A DNA stretch of 18,172 nt from Actinidia chinensis. Lineage: Eukaryota > Streptophyta > Magnoliopsida > Ericales > Actinidiaceae. Position numbers and translations under genes: made by a program. The notes below the pieces were generated by a model. It did no database searches. It saw only the letters and a list, made by a program, of their open reading frames with translations, and was not told the DNA's origin. The DNA lies in assembly GCA_009663005.1 (NCBI GenBank), contig VIGQ01000725.1:1-18172 (forward strand), read 5' to 3'. Shown piece by piece: positions 8,581-16,095 of the stretch. Each line of letters begins with the position of its first letter. Position 1 is the first letter of the stretch.

Positions 8581-9262
8581 TTTTTGGCCTTAGGCCCTTT
8601 TTTAGGGTATTATTTCATTTTAATTTGTTTGGTGGTTGTTGGGTGGGAGTAACGTTTTTTGTTTTGGGGTAAAAGTTCATCTAATTTGAAAAAAAAAAAT
8701 CAATTAGATGATTTTTTTTTAATTTTTTAATCCTTTCGCTAAGAGAAATTTAAAAAATTAAAAAGGCTACACTATACACTATACACCACCCACCATTTGG
8801 TACTCCATTTATGTGGTTGAATAGTCTGTCAAATCAATATTTTGGTAGGTCAACTAGATTAAATCATAATTAATATAAATTCTCAATAAAATTAAATTTT
8901 ATTCATAACATAGGTATAAATTTTTATAAACTTCCGATTATCTTCACATAAATGAACCATAAAGACTTATAAAATTATCAAACATACTAATAAATCCTGA
9001 CAATCAATTCTATATAAATCTCATAACAATGGCCACAAAAAAGTATAATAAACCAATACGATTTATACCAAACCATAAAATTTATAAAATATTGTATCCC
9101 ACTTTAATTGGGTTCTATGAAATTAATTATGTGAAGTGGCTAATTCATAACATGATCATAACATTCATAATCAAACCACTAAAATTATAAAAATAAATTT
9201 TAATCGGTGAATTCTACTACAGTTAAATGCTTTAAAGTAGATTAATTCATTGATAGAATACA
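8581..9262. other. Very AT-rich intergenic stretch
   Basis: It contains dense A/T tracts, the short phrase 'actatacactatacac' (8771-8786) and many 'ataaa' and 'ttata' steps. No open frame of note, promoter pair or terminal repeat was found. The stretch may be part of an old transposable element linked to the flanking dispersed repeats, but there is no direct evidence. Confidence 0.4.
8677..8711. repeat. Short inverted repeat (hairpin)
   Basis: TCATCTAATT (8677-8686) and AATTAGATGA (8702-8711) are perfect 10-bp arms around an A-rich 15-base loop, followed by a T-run. It could form a small hairpin. It is too short and too isolated to call a transposon end. Confidence 0.55.
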
Positions 9263-9385
9263 ATATAAAAATTTGATTAAATATTAAAAAAAATCATATA
9301 TAATCCAAAAACTCGAAACCGAAACAGGTATTTTTTAAAAAAGATTAACCTGGTGGCTTAATTGAAATAAAATGGGAATTCAGTT
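9263..9385. repeat. Dispersed AT-rich repeat, copy 3
   Basis: This is the most diverged copy: 'atttgattaaatattaaa', 'aaaaactcgaaaccgaaac', 'aggt', then 'cttaattgaaataaaatggg'. The block order is that of copies 1 and 2. It ends shortly before the L0 promoter. Confidence 0.5.
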
Positions 9386-9423
9386 TACTAACCATAAAAA
9401 TTATGTAATGATTAATAAAAGTT

Positions 9424-9505
9424 GGAAATTGACGTGGTTGAACTGAAACTCCGGTCACTCGCATGCACGTGTCTAGGCGGTTATGCAACAATTCACTTTA
9501 CGTGG
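9424..9505 (+). promoter_or_regulatory. L0 promoter element: RY motif overlapping a G-box
   Basis: CATGCA (9462-9467, RY core) overlaps CACGTGTC (9466-9473, G-box/ABRE core). A second ACGTGG lies at 9500-9505. RY motifs are bound by B3-domain factors, and G-box/ABRE motifs by bZIP or bHLH factors; their pairing is known from seed and abscisic-acid-responsive promoters. The 63-base block 9424-9486 (from 'ggaaatt' to 'ggttatgc') matches 10508-10577 upstream of L3. Function is inferred from motifs only. Confidence 0.5.
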
Positions 9506-9613
9506 TACGCAGGCGCGATTCCCTTTTCAGCTCCAAAATAGTCCGCCCCTTATTTACAATCCCCCACATTTTTCTTTTTCAAAACACACTAAACAATACT
9601 TAAACCCATATTT

Positions 9614-9672
9614 TCTCTCTCTTTCTCTCTCCACACTACCCCTGACTCTCTCTCTCTCTCTCACTCTCTCCT
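9614..9672 (+). repeat. CT-rich leader microsatellite
   Basis: A run of CT dinucleotides with short breaks lies directly before the ATG at 9676. It is typical of plant 5' untranslated regions and marks plus-strand transcription of L0. Confidence 0.6.
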
Positions 9673-9675
9673 GTC

Positions 9676-10393
9676 ATGGAGAAACATAAAGCGCCATGAC
9701 ACCAAACAAAGATCTGTGAGGAGAGCCTTGAAGGGAAATCTAAGGGAAAGATTTCGGAGCAGATAGCAAGATCGCCACTCTCATCTCCTCGCAAACTCAT
9801 CAAGATCTCATTCGCGAATTCGCCACGCAGGTGGAAATCTCGATTCGACGTGCTCGTCGTATGCTGTCCAAGCCGCGCATTCACGTTATCTCCGAACCTC
9901 GCGAAGCAATGGTAACACCAAGCCTCGATTGTTTAATTTTAACTCGAATCTTTCTTTCTTCTGAATTGCGAAAGTATTTTGATTCACTGGTTTGTGGTTT
10001 TTGAGTTTGGTAATTCTTGAAACCCCTTCCGGCTGAGGGCTTTTGATCTTTGATGATTATAATTGTTATAATTTGTGCGTTTTTCATTTTAGTTCGAGTT
10101 TTTGTTAACTGGATCTTTTATTTTCTGTACGAAATAATTTGGTTGTATACTTGTGGTCTTGGTTTTTAGTATTCCTTGAGTTTCTTCTTCGTGGCCGAGG
10201 GTTTTGATCTTTGAAGATTGTGTCCGTTTTTTTAAAATTTTAGTTGAGTCCGTTATTTATTCTATGCCTACGATATTGATGTTGAGTGTTCGTCATCCTT
10301 GAGTTTTTCTGAGACTTAGGACTTGGATCTTTGATGATTTGTGTTTTGCAGAGAATTGTGGATTTAATTGTGGAGCAGTTCCAGCACTGGTGA
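9676..10393 (+). pseudogene. L0: small two-exon gene with a nonsense codon and a frameshift
   Basis: ATG 9676 follows a CT-rich leader and a promoter block. Its frame starts MEKHKAP, hits TGA at 9697-9699, and continues in the same frame through EESLEGKSKGKISEQIAR. One missing base near 9770 shifts it, after which IATLISSQTHQDLIREFATQ and a basic stretch RRARRMLSKPRIHVI follow. Exon 1 ends after ATG 9911 at a GTAACA donor. TTTTGCAG ends the intron at 10351, and exon 2 continues in phase as RIVDLIVEQFQHW then TGA (10391-10393). The product would be about 92 residues, mostly helical and basic in the middle. I do not recognise the family. Phase agreement, CT leader and acceptor quality suggest a real gene. 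The stop and frameshift may be decay or sequence error. Confidence 0.45.
9990..10345 (+). repeat. Triplicated segment inside the L0 intron
   Basis: Within the 440-base intron (9912-10351), the block 'ttcttgag', 'gagg', 'ttgatctttgatgatt' occurs three times, with its core near 10043, 10203 and 10323 (spacings of about 160 and 120). The first two copies also share 'attttagtt' and 'gagt' downstream. It is a local tandem expansion whose last copy runs up to the splice acceptor. Confidence 0.6.
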
Positions 10394-10507
10394 GGCTCTT
10401 TCAGGCTCGCCATACTTGAGAGAAGGCCCCAAAGCAGTTCCCTGAAATTGCAATCAGAAAGTGAATTTTCCCAACAAAACAAAAAAAAAAACCAGGAGTG
10501 CAAAAGT

Positions 10508-10577
10508 GGAAATTCCGTTCACTTGGGTGGAACGGCAAAATCATGCATGCACATGCCACGTGTACAGGCCGTTATGC
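10508..10577 (+). promoter_or_regulatory. L3 promoter element: RY motif plus G-box
   Basis: CATGCATG (10542-10549, full RY palindrome) is followed seven bases later by CACGTG (10557-10562, in GCCACGTGTA). The block 'ggaaatt' to 'ggccgttatgc' parallels 9424-9486 upstream of L0, with six extra bases. Retention of both motifs in a pair of diverged promoters suggests they matter, but there is no expression evidence here. Confidence 0.5.
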
Positions 10578-10802
10578 TTGACAGTGGCGAAAGTTCCTAT
10601 TTCCAATTCAATGATTGTTTACCCAACAACTCGTTTCCCCCTCTTGTGAGAAGTCTACAGTGTTTTCACTAACACGACGCTATCGTACCGCCCACCCAAA
10701 ATTCGCCATTACTGCGCCACGTACACACTCCTCGAGTTCCAACCATGTGCTCTGCAAAACCTAAGTTAGTCGATGCAATTTTTATTCACTAGCGCGATTC
10801 AC

Positions 10803-10812
10803 TTTATATTAA
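10803..10812 (+). promoter_or_regulatory. TATA-like box of L3
   Basis: TTTATATTAA sits about 45 bases before the start of a CT-rich leader and about 225 bases after the RY/G-box pair. The spacing suits a plant core promoter with transcription starting near 10840. Confidence 0.45.
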
Positions 10813-10853
10813 GCGCACGCAACACGCCCAATACTGCTTTTAAAAGCATCCAT

Positions 10854-11023
10854 CTCTCATCTCTCTCTAGTTCACTGCCACCACAATATCGCAACTGTGC
10901 CTGCTTTAAAACAAACCACCCCTCTCCTCTCTCCTCTTAACTCCCTCTCTCAGCCTGGACGCATAATGCTACTTGTGGAAGAATGGTCTTTCATGGATCT
11001 TATTGCTTAATTCTTCTATGTAT
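10854..11023 (+). other. L3 leader exon with a 14-codon open frame
   Basis: A CT-rich leader (10854-10955) leads to ATG 10966, which opens a 14-residue frame (MLLVEEWSFMDLIA, stop 11008-11010). A GTAAAT donor follows at 11024. The stretch around TTCATGGATCTTATTG aligns with TTCATGGAACTTATGTG of L1 (4378-4394), where the same frame ends FMELMCP and stops at 4398-4400. Both loci thus keep a short frame ending in FM(D/E)L plus 2-3 residues, just before an aligned donor. It may be an upstream open reading frame in a 5' leader, or chance retention in a young duplicate. The main coding exon is not found. Confidence 0.35.
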
Positions 11024-11345
11024 GTAAATCTTTCTTCTGTGTCAATCTCTGGTCTTAGTTTCTTCTTCTTCTTCTTTAATTTTGATTTGAACATTCTCTA
11101 TGCTACTTTATTTTTTCAAGTATTATGCAAAATTCCGTTTATTGTTCAGTCGTTTCACCATCAGAAACAGGGAAAGATGGGTTCTTTGAAAATCTTGGGT
11201 TTTTTCTTTAAAACTAATTTTTTGTTTCTCTTTTTTTTTCATTGATTTCTCCGGTAAAACCAACAGAGTTATTGTTCCAGTTTTTTTCTCGCACAGAAAC
11301 AGGGTTTCTAACGAAAGACGCTATTATTGAGTGTTTTAAAGCAGT
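11024..11345 (+). repeat. L3 intron start with repeat-module remnants
   Basis: After the donor come the pyrimidine-rich 'ttcttcttcttctttaattt' module (about 11062-11081; compare 4697 and 7221) and two degraded ~130-bp units: 'cagaaacagggaaagatggg' (11162-11181) and 'ccaacagagtt', 'cagaaacagggtttctaacg' (11260-11312). These correspond to 4526-4550 and the following units of L1. L3 is the shortest and most diverged of the three copies. Confidence 0.5.
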
Positions 11346-11738
11346 TTGATCTAAAATTAATCCGTGACTTCATTAGATTTTGTCTCTTTATTGGAGTGTG
11401 TATTTACTAGCTATGATATTACTCTAAGGCATTCTACTAGCGTTACTGTCTGGCCAGTAGATATAGAGACAGGTGCATACGGCAAGGAATTCCCTTGAAT
11501 GTTCGTTGTTGACACAATCCAAGAATTAATGTGGAATTCCCACGATATGTATTTGATTTTTTTTTTTTTTCATTCCTGATTGCCCAGCAATGATAATCAC
11601 TGAATTTTTTACTGTAATCATCAAATGAGAAGTGATCCTTCTGCTATCTCATTTTCATCAGCTTTGGTTTCTGCTTTAGACTTAGAGACTGACTTTTTAA
11701 TTTCTAATGACATTTTTAGACTGATTTTTTTTTGTTTT
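11346..11738. other. Unique stretch before the array
   Basis: This is AT-rich sequence with a T-run near 11559-11570 and no recognised gene. It carries T-rich plus-strand asymmetry like the intron before it and the array after it. No exon or poly(A) site is evident, so L3's intron may simply continue. Confidence 0.35.
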
Positions 11739-14700
11739 GCGAGGACGAATACTATTGACTATCGGGTTCAACTTCAAGATAATGGTACTTAGTTATTCTT
11801 AGTAACTTTATTATGTTGTACTTTGTCTCGTCCCAATTATACTGATTTTAAATTTTGAGTAACGAGTAGTGACTATTTTTTATTTTGTTTGTTTTGCGAG
11901 AACTAATGCTATTGACTATCGGGTTTAACGTGTGGGTCAATCTAATTAGGTATTGTAAGTCATTGGCTTATATTGCACTTTGTGAATTTCAAATTATGCC
12001 TATTTGAATTTTGAGTAATGACTGTTTTGCAATTGTTTTGTTTTTTAAGAACTAATGATATTGGCTAACAAACTGGATTGGGTAGCTATGCCTTGTCCCA
12101 AGTACGCTCAAATACATATCTCCACACCATTGAATATGTAGTTACGTTGTATTTGCTTTAAATTTTGTATATTCATCTTAAAGCCTGTATTAACTTTAGT
12201 TTGAACTTCCCCGGGTTCACTTTCAACTCAAGTGCATAGGCATTATTAGCAATGGCCTTATGTTTTACTCTGTCCATTTGAACCTATATTGATTTAAATT
12301 TTTGAGTGTGAGTAGTGACTAGTTACATTTTTTTTTTTTGTTTTGGCGAGACGAATCCTATTTACTATCGGGTTCAAAAAAAAACTTTTTCAAGATAAAG
12401 GTAATTAGTTATTCTTAGTCATATGTTTTATGTTGTAACTTTGTCTATTTCAAATTAATACTGATTGAGTTTTTATATTGCGGGAAATAATGGTTTTTTT
12501 TTTGATTATCGGTTTAACTTCAAGGTTAGTTAATTAGTTATTATTGGTCAATGCCTTATATTGCAGTTAGTCATTTTAAATTATGCCGATTTGAATGTTG
12601 AGTAATGCCTGTTTTGCATTGGTTCTTTTGGAGGACCAACGTTTATTGCCAAAGGACTTGGATTGGGTTTACCCCACGCTAGTAGTGTATGCATTGTCCC
12701 AACTCCACGCAAATCATAGGCTTTAACAAACAAAAAAAAAAAACAATACACAAATTACAACCCTTCAATTGGAGGTTAACGTGTATTGCTTTAAGAAAAA
12801 CTTTGTATATTTATGTTGGCCTGTAATTAACTTTGATTTTTGAAGTTCCCCGGGTTAAATTTCAAGCTCAAGTTCATTAGTATTATTAGACAATGCCTTA
12901 TGTTGTACTTGTCCATTTGACTGAATAGTGACTATTTTACATTTCTTTTTGTTTTGCTAGCACGAATGCCTGATTGACCCTATCGGGTTCAACTCCAAGT
13001 AAAGTAATTAGTTATTCTTAGCATTTATTATGTTGTACTTTGTTCTATTCAAATTATACGGATTTGAATTTGAGTTACAGGGGTGACTATTTTTTATTTT
13101 TGTCTGTTTTGTGCGAGAACTAATGCTATTGACTATCGGGTTAACTTCAAGGTTAAGTTAATTAGGTATTATTAGTCATTCTTATAGTGTTGTTTGTCAT
13201 TTTAAATTAATGCCTATTTGAATGTTGAGTAATGACTGTTTTGGGCATTTGTTTTCTTTTTCGAGGACCAACGATATTAGCTAAAGACTTGTCATTGGGT
13301 GTACCATCTATAGCGATGCCTTGTTCCTCAGTTCTGCTCAAATACATCCTTCTTCGCACCCTTCAATGGATGTACTAGTATTGGTTTTGATTTTGTATAT
13401 TTTATGTTGGCTGTAATTAACTTGAGTCTGAAGTTCGCCGGGTCAATTCAAGCTCAAGTCATTAGATTATTGGAAAATGCCTATTTGAACCAGTATTTAT
13501 TTTTATTTTTTGAGTGATAGTAGTGACTATTTGGCATTTTTTTTGTTTTGCGAGGACGAATCTATTGACTATATATCGGGTTCACTTCAAGATAAAGGTA
13601 ATTAGTTCTTCTTAGTCAATGTATTATGTTGTACTTTATCTAAGTTCAATTATACTGATTTGAATTTTTGAGTTACAGGAATGACTAGTTTTTATTTTGT
13701 TTGTTTTGCCGAGAACTAATGCGATTGATTATCAGTGTTTAATTTCAAGATTAAGTTAACTAGATTATTAGTCTATGCCTTAAATTGCATTTGTCATTTT
13801 AAATTATCCTATTTTGAATTTTAGTAATGACTTTTTTTGCAATGTTTTTTTTTTCGAGGGCTACGCTATTAGCTACGACTGCATGGATTTACATGCTATT
13901 CGTTATGCCTTGTCCAACTACGCGCAAATACATATCTTCCACCCTTCAATATGGGGGTACATAAGTAATTGCTTTAAATTTTGTATATTTTATGTTAGAC
14001 TGTAATTACTTGAGTTTTGAATTCCCCTCCGGGTTTCAATTTCACGCTCCTAAGTCATTAGCATTATTAGACACTTCCTTATGTTGTCCTTTGTCCATTT
14101 GAAACTGAGTAGTGACTTTTTTACATTTTCTTTTGTTTTGCAGTACGAATGCTATTGACTATCGGGTTCAACTTCAAGATAAAGGTAATTAGTTATTCTT
14201 AGTCAATGTATTATGTTTTACTTTGTCTAGTTTCAAATATAACAATTTGAATTTTTGAGTTACGAGGGGTGACTAGTTTTAATTTTGTCCTATTTTGCGA
14301 GAACTACTGCTATTGACTATCGGGTTTAACTTCAGGTAAGTTAAATTAGGGTATTATTAGTCACTGCTTTTATTGCGTGTCAATTTTACTTAATGCCTAT
14401 TTGAATGTTGAGTAATGACTGTTTTGCAATTGTTTTCTTTTTCGAGGACCAACGATATTAGCTAAAGACTGCATTGGGTGTACATGCTAGTAGCGATGGC
14501 CCCATTGTCCCCTTTTGCTCAAAATCATATCTTCGCACCCTTCAATATGGGGGTAACGTAGTATTGGTTTAAATTTTGGTATATTTATGTTGGCCTGTAT
14601 TAACTGAAGTCTGAAGTTCTTCCGGGTTCAATTTCAAGCTCAAGTCATTAGGCATTAGTGGAAATGCCTATTTGAACCAGTATTTATTTTTATTTTGAGT

Positions 14701-15278
14701 GATGAGTAGTGACTATTTTGCATTTTTTTTGTTTTGCCGAGGACGAATGCTATTGACTATCGGGTTCACTTCACAGATAAAGGGGGTAATTAGTTACTCT
14801 TAGTTCAATGTGTTTATGTTATACTTTTGTCTATTGTTCAATTAGACTGATTTGAATTTTTGAGTTACGAGATGACTATTTTTTATTAGTTGTTTGTTTT
14901 GCGAGAACTCAAAAAGCTATTGATTATCGGGTTTAATTAAGGTGAGTTAACTAGGTATTATTATCCAATGCCTTATATTGCTGTTTGTCAATTTTTAAAT
15001 AATGCCTATTTAGTTGGGTTTTGAGTATGACTGTTTTGCATTGTTTTCTTTTTCGAGGGCTAACGCTATTAGCTAACGGATTGCATTTGGTTTACCATGC
15101 TAAGTAGTGAAATTGTCCTTGTCCCAACTAACGCATCTTCACACAAGCCCTTCAATATGGAGGATTCGTAGTAATTGGGCGTTTTAAATTTTGTAATTTA
15201 TGTTGGCCATGTAATTAACTTGAGTTTGAAGTTCCCCGGGTTCGATTTGAAGCTCAAGTTCATTAGGCATTATTAACA

Positions 15279-15966
15279 ATGCCAAAGTTGGGTTAATTTA
15301 AAGTTAAGTTAACTAGGTATTATTAGTCAGTGCCTATTTGCATTTTGTCATTTTAAATTATGCCTATTTGAATTTTAGTATGACTGTTTTGCAATTGTTT
15401 TCTTTTTCCGAGGGCCTATACGCTATTGCTAACGATTGCATTTGTTTTACCAACCAGCTAGTAGTGATGCCTTGTCCCAACTACGCATCTTCACACCCTT
15501 CAATATGGAGGTGCGTAGTAATTGTTTAAATTTTGTATATTTTGTTTTGGACCTGTACTTAATTGGTTGAAGTTCCCCCCGGGTTCAATTTGAAGCTCAA
15601 GTTCCTTAGGCTTATTTAGACAATGGCCAAAGTTGGGTTTAATTTAAAGGGTAGTTAACTAGGTATTATTAGTCAATGCCCTTATATTGCTTTTTGTCCA
15701 TTTTAAAATTATGCCTATTTGATGTTGAGTAATGAACTGTTTTTGCAATTGTTTTCTTTTTCGAGGGTACGCTATTAGGCTAACGACTGCATTTGGTGTC
15801 ACCATGCTAGTAGTGATGCTTGGGTCCCACTAACGCTCAAATACATACACAGCGGTTCGCCCTAATCTTCTAGTACACACTCGGATATCCAGATGGCACT
15901 ATGCGGTCTTACGGTACTAGTAATTGATTGCGCTGACACTGTACTTTTTTACCCACAATGACTTAG
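15279..15966 (+). repeat. Two shortened units lacking subunit A
   Basis: At 15278-15300 and again at 15621-15645 the end of D ('caatgcc') passes directly into 'aaagttgggttaattta' and then into B ('agttaactaggtattattag'). The rest of D, all of A and the start of B are missing, about 250 bp. The two junctions are the same and lie about 345 bp apart, so one deletion was later copied by unequal exchange. The second shortened unit is interrupted by the odd stretch at 15848-16095. Confidence 0.7.
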
Positions 15967-16095
15967 CTTAATTTATCTACGACTCAATGCGTGATACTTG
16001 CTTCGGCTACTGATGTCTCTTATAACTATGAGCGTGGTGAGCTTCCCGTAACCATCACGTATCTGTGAAATCTGACCAAAGTCTCAACCGTGATC
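15848..16095. other. Pattern-breaking 248-bp stretch inside the array
   Basis: It starts right after 'caaatacata' of a C subunit and ends just before 'aggcatt' of D, replacing about 117 bp of normal array. It is visibly more GC-rich and less T-rich than the array. Traces of the expected sequence remain in order: 'ggtactagtaattg' (15913-15926; array 'ggtacgtagtaattg'), 'gagcttccc' (array 'gaagttcccc') and 'gtctcaa..tcat' (array 'gctcaagttcat'). That fits the normal sequence with many random inserted bases. It has no open frame, repeat ends or similarity to other parts of the window. Confidence 0.6.

Noticed and set aside
10973..11245. 90-residue plus-strand frame
   Set aside because: It runs from leader exon into T-rich intron across a good GTAAAT donor, gives a Phe-rich low-complexity peptide and is not conserved in L1.
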